Shown here: positions 16,101 through 27,091 of the stretch, in pieces
Layout of the letters: each line of letters starts with the position of its first letter
Position numbering within the stretch: the stretch's first letter is position 1
Assembly: GCA_037577475.1 (NCBI GenBank)
Contig: CM075188.1
Span: forward strand, 12,324,501-12,388,500
DNA: 64,000 nucleotides
DNA from: Chaunax sp. Z400
Taxonomy: Eukaryota; Chordata; Actinopteri; Lophiiformes; Chaunacidae
Reading direction: 5' to 3'
The notes under the pieces: model-generated
What the model saw: only the letters and a program-made list of their open reading frames with translations
Told to the model about the DNA's origin: nothing
Database searches by the model: none
Translations under genes and position numbers: made by a program

Positions 16101-19100
16101 CCTGGAGGAAGGCACAGGTGTAAACAAGACACTGAGCTCATTTACTGTCTGTACCTTGGCTTATCTGGTTCCTTTTGTCCCCAGGTGCCTTTAAAAATAA
16201 AACTGCTCAAATTAACCTTATTCTAATAGAAGGCAAGGCTTTTCCTTCTGTGCTCATATCAGTGAAGTAAAGTCCAAAGCATTACTGTAAAACACAGACA
16301 TATCTTAGCAGATATTAGATTTGTTCAGACATTATGATCCCCAGAAGATGAATCATATTGACTTTGGTGATCCCTGACTTTCCCCCTAGCATCACAATAA
16401 GTTTGACATGTTAGGCTTTTAGTGAAACGTCTTAATGGATTGCCATTAAATTTGGCACATTAATGTCTTCCTGAGTATTAATAATTTTTATTCCATGACC
16501 TTTCCTCTAGTGCCATCATCAGGTCAAATTTCAATAAGGTATTTAAAAATGTGACATTTGAAAGTGGACCTGTGTTTGCACTAGGTCTAGTGATGCACAC
16601 AGGTACCAGGTTGTCTTTAATCTTACTGTCTGAATGATGCGACCTTTATATAGCACTAAAAATGTTGCAAGATTTTATTGGTGAATGGCGTCATCACTAT
16701 AGCAATGAGGCAGCAAAGCAGCGGACCACACCTCATTTTAAGCACAACAATCCCATGGGCACCAGTATGTGTACAACATAGGAACTGGGCGTGACAATAA
16801 TAACTGTGTTGGTCAGAAACTAGCAATGACACTTACATTGCGCTTTGGCACTGAGCCCTTAGTCTTTTTAGTTCATCACAACCCAGCAATGGAGCAATGG
16901 AATATGTGAATTGAATTTAACATGAATAATCATCAATATTAGTTAGAGTTTTTCACATGACAAATGTGACTTTGAACTGCTCGTTACAGATATAGACACC
17001 AAAGAATACTAAGAGAGAGTCATATAAATTGTAGACTCAATTACAGCACACACTAATGTTTCAGTAGAAACTCCATTTCACCTCCAAGGCTCTTTCAATG
17101 CTTTCCTGATGTGGACAGTCCTTCTGCAGTCTCTGCAGGATCACCATGTCCGCCCCTTTGCAGTACAGCTTTAACCCGCCCTCCGGCTCCCGCACTGAAA
17201 GAAAAAACAAACCAGTATCGATAATCTATCCAGAAAAGTAGTTGACATGGGAGAATTTATTATGAGTGCAAAAAGAGGCTAGTGAGTGCAAGAGATTGTA
17301 AGATTGAATGAATACAGGTTGTATGTGTATGTAGCTACTCTCACCCAGTACAGACATGCGTCTTCTCTGGCTGGTAAAGTCCAGCAGGGCAAGTAGCTGA
17401 TATTGTCGAGTGACTCCCAGCTCAGAAACAGTGATGAAGTCTCTTGTCCTGGAAAGGAAGACCCAGCCCAGCTCCCTGGCTGCACCAACAAGAGCCTCCT
17501 CATCTGGGGATGCAACCTGGTAAACTGGAGCCTCTGGAGGAATGTAGTCAACACACAAGTTGGAGGTAAACATGCCATCCTCCTGGAATGGTCTATTATG
17601 CCAATCAGTAAATTCATCAATTTATGTCATTACATTAGATCCAGGCCACTGATTTAGGGGTTGGAAAATAACAAAAATGCATCATGCTTTAAGGTTTTGA
17701 CAACATTAGACAAGAACAGTATGTGAAAGTACATATACAAGCTATTTGACCTTTAAATGTAGCACATCCATCAGGTCAATTAGCATAATACAAAAGCAGG
17801 ATAATTGAATTAAAAACAAACCAATGTTCTAAATACAACCTGGGATTCATCATTTTTATCAGATGGTCAATAAAAGCTGAACTACAGTCATCTGAATCAT
17901 ACAATAAATACAATACAACCACACATAAAGACACAACCTTTCTTCCACTCTACCATTACAGTGTGGCAGAGAGACAGCGCTGTGAGGAACTGTCTGCTGA
18001 GTGGACACTGCTGCTTTCTGAGCTTCTCCACTAGGCTGGGAGCCGACATGAACAGACCACCGCAGGAGAATGGATTCCAGCTCAAGTCCATAGGCTGCCC
18101 ACATACAGGAGAATAGATAGTATACCAGTTATTACTGTGAGATAAAATCATACAGTTTTACAACTATGAACAATGTGAATTCAGCTTATTGCAGGTGGCA
18201 GCAGAAATTAGGACATTAAAACAGCTGCATAGACAAAAAGACAGGTTAAAAATGTTGATTTGATAGTAATTATATGGTACCTCTGTGTCTTCTGCTCTAA
18301 CTGTTGCATCACCTGTGAAAGAAGAGAAATTCTTATATTTAATTACTTTAAAAGTATGTGAAATGGAGGTAAAAGAAAGAAAGAAAGAAAGAAAGATATT
18401 TGGGGTGAACAGGAAGTGGCTCAGACATACAACATATGGTTTATGTCATTCTGACAAGGTTTCAGTTACAGTCTCTAATTCAGGGGCAGCCCTGGTGTTA
18501 AATATTTAGAGGATGGACTGGTAGCTGTTGGATATGAGCATGTTAAAAGTCTCCGGGTGTCTCTTTATGTGAGGTTGCCTCCCCAGAGGGATCTTTGTTC
18601 CACTGTTATCCAGCAACAAATTGTTGCTCTCTGTTAATTAGCAGTCTCTGTTACATCAATTAATATTTAAAGGTGCAAATTACTGTGTTGACTGTACAGG
18701 ATGCTGTCTTGTAATTTCACACATTCTTGGACTCAGACTGAATTGTTGGACAATCAGGTGCCAAACAAAGACTCTATAGTGAACACAGATATGGAAAATG
18801 TGTTCAAGTGTTTATCTGTGATAATAATATATAAAAGTGGTATATAGTTTTTGTTTATGTATGGATTATATGTCGTGTAGAAATTTAAAGTGTTAATATT
18901 GCATCAAGCAAAGTGGAAAAAATTTGTTTCTGTTGCCTACAGTTTGCACACCTTAGATAACATTAGTAATGTATGGCTCTGCATATTTACATATATACAT
19001 ATTCCCTCATCTGATGATCTGCATCACTCATAGAGAATATCATCAGGAAAAGAGTGAGAGGGCGGCGCTGGCTTTAGCTGATTTAAATCCAAAACTCTGG

Positions 19101-22100
19101 CCATGACCTCCCCTGGACCAGTTTAGGAGTATAACATAAGTTACAATGGTGAATCAAGCCTGGTTAAAAGAGAACAACCTTCGTAATATTGAAAAGCCTG
19201 GCTTTAGGCTTAACATATCAAGCTAAACCATTAATCTCACTGACTTCACCCCTCTGGTCGCTACCTTTTTATGAGGTGGTGGTCTTACACCCTGCACACT
19301 GTTTTTGGCTTAGGGCTACACACCCACTGCCAAAAGGCCGATAGCCAGAAACATCCCAGACACAGCAATAAACTAAGAAAATAAAGCAGATACATATATG
19401 GCAACATACATTGGATTTCAAATGATTCTATAGATTTGTGTTTTGTGCCATAGTATGGCTTTAATGTGATTAATTTGAGGATTTTAAAAAATGTGAAGAA
19501 AAAGAATTATAGGCCCTATTATTTGTCGTCATTTTATATAGTCAACATGAATTGTCAATTTCAGCTACATGCATAGTGTGACGTCAGATAATTGTATTCT
19601 AATAACTACTAAGGATGGCATCGGGTTGCTGTTTATTTTTTAATTAAAATAGCACATTTAAATGTAACTTTTTGATATAAGTAGTAATTCACCAGGTAGG
19701 ACATTGCTATATGTTTTCAGGTTATTTTTTACCATAGATCTCCCCAGCTATGCAGCATTGTCTGATGAGCAGACGGTTCTGGGTTAGCGTCCCAGTTTTG
19801 TCACTCAGCAGGTATGCAACTTGGCCGAGCTCCTCACTCAGGGAGGTATTCTTGACTTTGGCTGGTCTGTCTGACTGCTGACAATACATGTCCAAATCCC
19901 AGCCAATAAACAGGCTCTGGACCGTGTGGATGGACTCAAACCTGTCGACACAGACATGGAGGACACATTCACAGTAAGATGGCATACACACAAACACAGG
20001 TGTGTTTCCACCGTCCTGTCTTCGCTCAAGTAAATGTAGTGTTGTAGCTGGAACTAACGTGATGTAGAGGAGTATGGGCAGGGATGGGCTGAGCAGGATG
20101 ATGTAGCTCCAGTAGCTGAGGAACCCTGTGTAGACAGGGTTGCCATTAACCACCAGCGGAGACAGAAATCCTGTGTGGCTCATGTCCCAACTCGAAAACA
20201 CGGCACTCCCAATGGCAAGAAGCAGAGCTACCATTAGCAAAGACAGGAATATCTACAGATCCAGAATATAGAAACACATAGTTTATAATAACGCCACAGG
20301 ATGTGTCATGGGTGTCATCCCCCTGCCCTTTACCCACTCACCCCAATCACCACTTTGTTAAAAACTTTTTCTGTCCGAGTTGTCTTCACCCGTAGCTTTC
20401 CGCAGTTCCTCAGGATCTTAGTGTCTGCGCCTACAGAACAGACAACTATTAAATGCTATCGATATGGCGGCCTGGTCTAGTGGAGTTGGGAGTCCATCCT
20501 GCAGCCAGAGGGTGAAAGTTCAAGCCCTGATGTCAGTAAGTATCTACTGAAGTGCCCTTGAGCAAGACACTGAATTTCTACCAGTTCCAGGGGTGTTTGA
20601 CCCCGCAGCTGAGAGGTCAGTGGGAAGAGAGAATTTCCCTTGGAGGGATCAATAAAGTTTCACATTATGTTTTCCAGTGATGTTATCTCATTCTCACATA
20701 AACTGCCGAAACACATTAAGCTGCATGTGTGAGAGTGACAAATACTGAGACTGTGCGGCATATCTTCAAATTCAAGAACAGAAACTGATCCTATCTTAGT
20801 CTTACTATAACAACAATATGTCAATGTCGATCCTGGATAATTCAAAGTAGGCTGTGTCAGGAGAGTTGGAGTTATAATTAGGCTGAACTGGGGTCACACC
20901 AATAGACAGTCGAACTATGAACGATATAAAACCTGTCTCTGGAAGAATTTGATCTATTGATCTGCTTTACCAGAACTGAAAGGGTTAGAGCAGTAATATC
21001 CGATCAATGATCACTTAAAAGACAGGAGGAGCCTGTAATCTGCCAGATGTTAACAGACCCACATTTAAGAATGGAAGAGCAGCTGCAAGAGTTAAGTACT
21101 GTCCATAATTAGCAGTATAATGCATTCCACATAATAAAATTTGTCATTGAAACAGGTGGAGGCCACAGTAGAAGGTGACATGAGGATAAGTGGACACAAA
21201 AACATGATCCAGTAGTTTTATCTCTGTTATCATCCACCTCTCTGGGGCATTATATCCTAAATCAGAGATTCCCTTCATACGGCTGATGTCATTTTTAGAC
21301 TCAACAGACCAGTTTCACGATGTCTAACACTTTTGTTTTTAATAAAAACAGTTTCATTCTGCCCCTCAATAACATTTCACAGCCATAGCAATTCCATATA
21401 AATCAATGTTGATATCCTGTCTTCTAAACTGTAGACATTCTACTGCTTATACCAGTGTATATGGTCAAGGCATAGGCAAACTCTGTGTTGCGTAGGACTG
21501 TTCCCCTCAGGAGGATGTGCTCATTGTCCAGCAGGAGACATTCTCCTCTCCAGTGCAGCTGGCCTCTAAAGATGTGCAGGCGATTGTTGGGCTCCTCACA
21601 GAGCACAACACCTGGAAAAGGAAAGGTTACATTTGGCCTTATTTAGGAAAAATATCTAATTCTGTTTAAAAGTTGCCTTGTGTATTTTTTAGCATTGAAA
21701 TAGCATTTTAAAACATCATGTAAACATTTATTCACCATCAAAGGCTGCAAGCGCTTCCTCTGAGGGGTGAGAGGTCAGTTCACTGTGTGTAGCACTGAGC
21801 GCCTGCCGGTACTTGAGGTTAGTCTCTCTGTATGGAGAGAAAAAAAAAATCACATTTACAAGTTGTATCAACATTTAACAGATTGTGATTAATTTCTCAG
21901 AATGAATGAGAAGTCAAGGCAGCGTGAAGTTAGTGTGAATACGGAGAGTTAAAATGCAATATTAATATCTTTGGATGAGGTTCACAGAGATAGTTTAATT
22001 AATTGATTAATTTTTTTCTTTCTTTCTAACATGTAGACCCATTAAAAGTTCTTTACTCTAATAAAACACACGACACTTTGACCTCTCTAACTGGTTATAG

Positions 22101-25100
22101 CTGGTTTAGAAAAGACAAAATCACATTGCACAGACTAATTGTTCTTTCATTGATCCCAGCCGTAAAATATCTGACCCAAAATGTATAATGCAAATTTTAC
22201 CCTTCTGCTAGTCACTGCAAAGCCTCATATGCACAGAGAGGGCCCCTCTGGCTGTCGCAGAGTGTATAAATGATCTTAGACCTTTAAAGGTGACTATGAG
22301 TTTTCATAGTCAATGCACCATTGTTACAGAACCACCTGAGGAGCTCAGGCCTCCAAAATAAATATCACCTTAAAATTACATCTTTAAACTCCTTACTATC
22401 TGTATTATTTTTTTACTATGATAGATTTTACACTACATTCAAGTTTTAATATGTTGCAGTACTGGTTTTATTAACTGCTTTTTCTTTTTGAATATATTCC
22501 ATGCACTGCTACTACTACCCTTACTAATACAATCATCATAAAGGTAAAGCATACAAAAATGTGCATGGTGATTATATGATGAATTTTTATTGAGCAATTC
22601 AACAGAATGAGACTGAATGTGTTTCTTACCCGTCGATATCCTTTGTCTCCACGTAACACAGGCTGTGAGGCTCTGAACTACACAAGAGGAGAAGGTCAGC
22701 CTGTCAAGAGAGAGAGAGAGAAAATAAGCAACCAGAGAGAGGGCTAAATCAGAAGTAAATGGAAATACAAACAGATGTACAGAGCATTTATTCAAATATC
22801 CCAAACTATAGCTACTGTATGCTGAATTGCAGAAATCTTCCACTTTTTGAAAACAGGTCAACAAATAATCAACACAATCTTTTTCTACCTGTGGAGCAAT
22901 CATCAGTCAAACACTTTGTTTCTATATTGTTATTCTTTTTTATTTTTTTGTTTTTCTTAAATATTTAAAATCTCACAGGGATGACTTGGTCTTTGCGGAT
23001 CCGCAGCACATCTCCAACAAGCAGATCCCTCCACTGTGCTGTGATGAATCTGGACAGACAAGGAGGAAGAATAATTAGATGCTTTCATACACTGAAATTT
23101 CATTAAAAAATTGCGGGTCACAAAGCTCCTAAGTAATGTCATACATACAAACACAACTTTGTTATTAATATTTACTGAGTGATATTTAGATTTCATATTG
23201 AAGACACAGAGATCAATAATGCAAATGTAAACAAAATCAGATTTTAGGACTGGAATTTCCCAAAATGATTGCCTTTACAATGAAAGGTGGTTGATGATAG
23301 TTGAGTCCCATTCCCAGGTCATCAAATACTGACTTTTTGGGTTGTTATTGTTGTTATGGCTCTGTCCGAGCCACGAATCACAGAAATTATTTGATGATTG
23401 AGACTTATCAACTATCTTTCTCCAGACTCACCCCACCATGTATTTAGAAATATTAACTTTGTGAGTCTTTATATATAACCAAAGCATTAATTTACAGTAA
23501 AGCAACAAATGTCTGGGTGGGCCTTTAACTAAAAAGAGATCTCTTAGTGCTAAAAAAGAATGAACTTTTCGTGTTTCTTTATTGCATTTCTCATGCAGTT
23601 ACCACAGTTTGGAGAACAGTGTTCAAAATGATAATGAACATGAAACAATAAGTTGTCTATTAGTCCACAGAGGTGCAGCGTATCATCTGGAATATAATAG
23701 TCTCAGACACAGACTGAGGCAAAAGCATCTCTGACCACAGGAGGATATTATTGTTGGTCATAGTTCTTCATAGTTCTCATAGTGCTCTGATTCACTCATT
23801 CACATTTCATTACAGCTTCATTAGAGGGCTCGTCTCAAACTGCCTCTGAGTCCTGAGAAAATAACCCACTGTCTTTGTCCTCACCTCTGGGAGATGAGCA
23901 TGTCACAGGGCCGGGAGTTAATCTGAGAGTCATTGCGTCTCCTTGCCTAGACCAGAGATACAGGCCAAAAAAGAGAAAAATGGAGAAGACAGATTTGATA
24001 AGAGTGACATGGATGGAGAAAAAGAGTGATAGACAGGGAGCATGTGAGAGGGAATGAGGTTGGCCATGAAAGGTTGAACAGGAGAAAGGAGAAACGCCAT
24101 TATGGGACTCTACAGTGACACAAGCGGGGAGATTTACACCCTCCACTAAATGATTAGTCAATAGAGAGGGGTCAAGCAAGCGTTTCACCCAGAGCTGTTA
24201 ACGACCGTAACTCAGTGATGCACTTAACCAGAGAATTATCCATGCAAAACATCACGCCTGCATTTAAAAGGAAAAGCTTTAATGATAGGAGTGAAAATTA
24301 ATGCTACTGGGATGACTGGTTCTGTCAGTGAGGAGAGGACAAAGAGTCAATAAGGACAATGAAGGAGAGAAAAGAGCACGTACCGGCTTAAGTGTACGGT
24401 CCATAAGTGCATGCTTGAGGCCTGTCTTATATTTGTGTTTAAGCTCATGCATTTGTGGGTAAGTGGGAGCATTTGCTGTAGAGGGGTCTTCCTCCCCCCA
24501 AAGACTCCCCTAGATTGGGAGAGGGGAGGTAACTACAGTGACTGTGGTCTCACCATGTCGGCGGAAAGGTCTTTCAGGCCTCTCAAAGAGAGTACAAAGA
24601 GCAGTGGCATACTGGTGATGTACCAGGGTATGGATGCGATGATGGGGACCAACTGTAAACCACATGCAAAGATGGAGAGATGACGCATACTGAGTAAACC
24701 ATACACACACACATTAAGTGCTAGAAAAGACATACATGCATACCTAGCACCTAACGGACTGGGTTCTTCTGGACTTAACTACACCCCACTCCCATCCCTC
24801 TTAAGGTCTCTGTCTCTCAGAAAGTGTATCATGGTCCACCATTCTCTATTATTTTGACCAGCCATGTACCACAGTGCAGTAATATATGTGAAATATTTCA
24901 GTAAGCTGTCTCTTTTTAGTCCAGACTGCCTATGTTCAGTCTTTAGAGTGTATTTTTCATTTATGATATTTTTTTTAACCGCTTCTCTTTTGACTCTATG
25001 AGCAATGCACAAGAAATTACATGTTACTCTACTGTCCTATATCTGTGCAAATGGAAATAATGTCAAATAATCATCCAAATCTATTCAATATGCTTTTTTT

Positions 25101-25289
25101 TCATCGACACCTTACTTATTGAGAAATTCACGAAATAAAAATCTAGATCTGAAGGGGATCCAGACCTACCTGTAAATCAAATCAACTTTTCATATGTCCT
25201 AGGCCCATCCCTCAATAATCCATCCCTCCGTAATCCATCTCTCATTTGATCAAAATCCATTGATAACTTTTTGAGATATCTTGTACACC

Positions 25290-25321
<32 letters not shown>

Positions 25322-25368
25322 TGGCCGATTATACAGTCTCCACCCAAATATGTTGGCGAAGGTAATAA

Positions 25369-25463
<95 letters not shown>

Positions 25464-27068
25464 CACACACACACACACACGCACACACACACAAAATGGA
25501 CAAACAGTCACAAGCTATGGAAAGGATGGCAGAAGAGGGTTTGGTGATGTCAGGGTTAAATGATTCTATAGTAATGTGGCCATTACATCCTGTTTAGACA
25601 TTTTTACATAAGGGTTACCATTTGTTTCTTAAAGAAGTTTACCCAAGGTTGGCATCTGAGTTAGTGTCTCATAAGATAAGCAACTATTTCTTACCAAGCC
25701 TCCTTTGCATTTAGGGCTGCCACAAATTTATTGATTAATTGATAGAAAGAAAATGAGTTATTTTGACAACCGATCCTTCATTTCAGTCATTTCTCAGGCA
25801 AGAAATGTCAAACATTTGCTGAATCCAGCTTGTTAAATGCAAGGCTCTGCTGCTTTTCTTCCTTTATAATCATAAACAGAGAGTCTTCTTTCATTTTTAC
25901 TGTTAGTAGGACAAAAGAAGGATTTTGAATCTGTCACTTTACGATGAGAAATTGTGATGAGAATTTCTCACAATTTGTTCACATTTTAATAGACTAAAAT
26001 ATTATTTGTTAAAATAATCTGCCGATTCATTGATGATTAAAATAATCATTGTGGCAGCTGCATGTAGAGGAAACACTGGTATATTTATAGTCACTAGATG
26101 TCCCAGATGTTCTGACACAACAGAACTGGACAACACTACACTTTGTAGATCACAGTGTAAAGACCATATTTCCACAATTAACATGACTTCATACATTCTG
26201 CATTCAAAATAATTTATCCAGACACCTTTGCATCTTTGGATGCTGTAAACACGATAAAGTGAAGCTAAGACTCTTCGTCAGATCGTCAGATCTTGCAGAG
26301 TCAAAGCATGAGCGGACACCATGAGAAAGAGCAGCAGAGCACTCATCTGACCTGCAACACCATCATGAGGAGGAAGTAGAGATTGGCAGCTCGGTGGAAC
26401 TGTTCAAACAGTGTAATAGGCAGGAAGGTCAGGGGGGAGTACCTATGACTGCGCAACAAATTGTCCTGGCAACCAAACAACAGAGAGAGAGGCACAATAG
26501 AGATACAGTAGGCATATCAACACATTCAATTCACAAGGCATCAGCATGCTAACAAGCGTTAGGTTTCAAATGGAGGGAAGGAAGCACTGTCTCACCGCAT
26601 ATCGGCCCCAGCGGAAGCACAGGAAGGATTTCTTCTGTTTCTGTTGATGGTAGTGCTGACTGTTGGCCCTGACCTCCCATGTGAGTTCTGTCAGACATAA
26701 GGCTGACTCTTAGCTCTCAGAGACCATTAATACACAGTCATTTAATGTTCTATTTGCACCAGCTGACAACAGATAGATACTGCTGTTAACCATATCTCAA
26801 AGGGGTTCTTGCATCACCCATTCAGAGCCTTTTGAAGGCAAAACAGACTCTAAGAGAAACTTGATCCCCTACAGGAGAAAATGTCTGTATAGCTAAAAGA
26901 TCACTTGCATTATACTGTCTGAATGTTGTAGTATATTTCAAATGAATTCCAAATCAAAAACTCTCACCTCTGAACGCATCTCAGTAAACACAGTGAAATA
27001 AAGAGACAGTGATAGGCAGGTGAAAATTAAAAAAGAGACGTACCAGATTCAACATTTTCCTTGGCCAT
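9920..27068 (-). CDS. atp8b3: atp8b3-like P4-ATPase (class I type 8B phospholipid flippase), 27 coding exons
   Basis: P4-ATPases use ATP to move aminophospholipids from the outer to the inner leaflet, usually with a CDC50/TMEM30 partner. Coding exons, 5' to 3': 27044-27068, 26596-26687, 26352-26465, 24554-24652, 23885-23946, 22977-23049, 22630-22700, 21736-21827, 21453-21611, 20342-20430, 20059-20252, 19733-19941, 18281-18312, 17954-18094, 17345-17582, 17082-17194, 15625-15792, 15268-15379, 15055-15130, 14849-14972, 13854-14040, 13473-13696, 13286-13369, 12960-13184, 11090-11228, 10725-10855, 9920-10156. All junctions are AG/GT, phases match, and the sum is 3510 nt (1169 aa plus stop). Motifs: DGET at about 178-181, DKTGT with phosphorylated Asp404, KGAD at 576-579, TGDKK at 690-694, GDGAND at 813-818. 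The ATP8B subclass is clear; atp8b3 rests on the onecut3 neighbour and on resemblance around the phosphorylation site. A non-coding first exon probably lies upstream. Confidence 0.9.
12274..12737. mobile_element. Probable non-autonomous DNA transposon in an atp8b3 intron
   Basis: The ends are inverted copies of GGCTCACACTACAGG (left) and GGGCTCACACTGCAAGG (right, read on the other strand), about 460 bp apart with no coding capacity. The terminal inverted repeat suggests a MITE. The target duplication is not clear, so I do not assign a superfamily. Confidence 0.45.
13854..14040 (-). CDS. atp8b3: atp8b3 exon 21: P-domain hinge GDGAND
   Basis: The exon reads CCRLTPGQKADIVKLV and then CIGDGANDVNMIK, the Mg2+-binding hinge of P-type ATPases. 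Exons 22-26 downstream (13473-13696 to 10725-10855) encode TM5-TM10, including QFRFLQRLLLVHGRWSY and VVWLTALLTAWTAVLPSV. Confidence 0.92.
14290..14660 (-). mobile_element. Fragment of a non-LTR retrotransposon (LINE) in an atp8b3 intron
   Basis: Read on the minus strand, this contains TCCTGGGTGACAAGCT, then TGTGAAATCTCACCTCTCTGG and a GAGGTGGAGCAGTATAGATAC segment. I recall this as typical of the region just before or at the endonuclease of an abundant fish LINE. No intact frame remains. The assignment is from memory, not alignment. Confidence 0.4.
16325..16560. repeat. Interspersed repeat fragment in an atp8b3 intron
   Basis: The sequence contains degenerate internal copies of a phrase like GGTGATCCCTGACTTTCC...CTAGCATCA and CCATGACCTTTCCTCTAGTGCCATCATCAGG. 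This phrase is common in fish LINE-derived repeats. No coding capacity. Confidence 0.4.
17082..17582 (-). CDS. atp8b3: atp8b3 exons 15-16: nucleotide-binding (N) domain
   Basis: Two exons encode VASPDEEALVGAAR, an ATP8B-type N-domain core, then LLALLDFTSQRRRMSV and KLYCKGADMVIL. KGAD is the conserved nucleotide-binding motif. The junction is phase 1 (GTA CTG G / TG CGG). Confidence 0.9.
19733..19941 (-). CDS. atp8b3: atp8b3 exon 12: P domain with phosphorylated aspartate
   Basis: The exon contains EELGQVAYLLSDKTGTLTQN. The Asp of DKTGT (residue 404 by my count) is the residue phosphorylated by ATP in every P-type ATPase. It starts after TCGACAG (phase 2) and ends at a GTAAAA donor (phase 1). 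Confidence 0.93.
20059..20252 (-). CDS. atp8b3: atp8b3 exon 11: TM3-TM4 with altered PISL motif
   Basis: This exon encodes two hydrophobic segments separated by a lumenal loop. The TM4 segment reads SPSLPILLYIT (about residues 347-357). Most P4-ATPases have Pro-Ile-Ser-Leu here; the motif lines the lipid path. In this protein the Ser position is Leu (PILL). The exon ends in phase 2 with a GTTAGT donor and joins cleanly to the phosphorylation exon. Confidence 0.85.
20464..20665 (+). mobile_element. tRNA-derived SINE in an atp8b3 intron
   Basis: The left end has a tRNA-like pol III promoter: an A-box-like TGGTCTAGTGG and, about 40 bp on, a B-box-like GTTCAAGCCC. The central part holds GCCCTTGAGCAAGACACTGAA, widely shared by fish SINEs. 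The right end GGAGGGATCAATAAAGTTT is LINE-tail-like. It is a retroposon and not a tRNA gene, since the cloverleaf is degenerate. Confidence 0.8.
21736..23946 (-). CDS. atp8b3: atp8b3 exons 5-8: actuator (A) domain with DGET loop
   Basis: Four short exons (23885-23946, 22977-23049, 22630-22700, 21736-21827) build the A domain. They read SRPCDMLISQR, then WRDLLVGDVLRI, then SEPHSLCYVETKDIDGETNLKYRQAL. The DGET motif performs dephosphorylation in the transport cycle, and its Glu (about residue 180) is intact. The DGET codons are split across the exon 7/8 junction (GG-A). Confidence 0.88.
25130..25345 (+). mobile_element. LINE 3'-end-like fragment with a (CAGA)n tract
   Basis: The text TCATATGTCCTAGGCCCATCCC...TCAAAATCCATTGATAACTTTTTGAG followed by a repeated GACA tract (25290-25321) and ATGGCCGATTATACAG resembles the 3' end of an RTE-type fish LINE. 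The family is recalled and not aligned. It abuts a long CA microsatellite, a common place for repeat expansion. Confidence 0.4.
25371..25493. repeat. (CA)n microsatellite
   Basis: About 123 bp of CA dinucleotide with two CG interruptions near its right end, within the intron between atp8b3 exons 3 and 4. Confidence 0.98.
25713..26062. mobile_element. Probable MITE in an atp8b3 intron
   Basis: The left end GGGCTGCCACAA and the right end TTGTGGCAGCTG are inverted copies of one another about 350 bp apart. Both are flanked inside by AT-rich ATTGATTAAT/ATCATTGATGATTAA. This is the pattern of the abundant GGGCTGCAAC-type fish fold-back elements. No coding capacity. Confidence 0.5.
26352..26687 (-). 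CDS. atp8b3: atp8b3 exons 2-3: N-terminal motif and TM1
   Basis: These two exons encode residues 9-77 or so. They hold LTWEVRAN, a basic cytosolic stretch, then PLTFLPITLFEQFHRAANLYF, the conserved entry into TM1 in P4-ATPases. The splice junctions are phase 1 in and phase 0 out, with GTGAGA and GTCAGA donors. Confidence 0.88.
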
Positions 27069-27091
27069 GATGTTTGTAGATTGTAGTTATG
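27044..27091 (-). CDS. atp8b3: atp8b3 first coding exon and start codon
   Basis: The exon follows a TTTGTGTAG acceptor, has 23 nt of 5'-UTR, and starts at ATG 27066-27068 in a good context (ATCATGG). It codes for MAKENVES plus one base, then a GTACGT donor. Joined to the next exon it gives ESELTWEVRAN, the normal N-terminal motif of ATP8B proteins. The acceptor ahead of the ATG implies at least one more non-coding exon upstream, which I could not place. The N-terminus is short compared with mammalian ATP8B3. Confidence 0.75.

Noticed and set aside
20470..20540. A tRNA gene suggested by A-box and B-box-like motifs
   Set aside because: No complete cloverleaf, and the downstream sequence matches the body and tail of a SINE.
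25290..25321. Short direct repeats considered as a CRISPR-like array
   Set aside because: It is a tetranucleotide GACA tract with no spacers, in a vertebrate genome.
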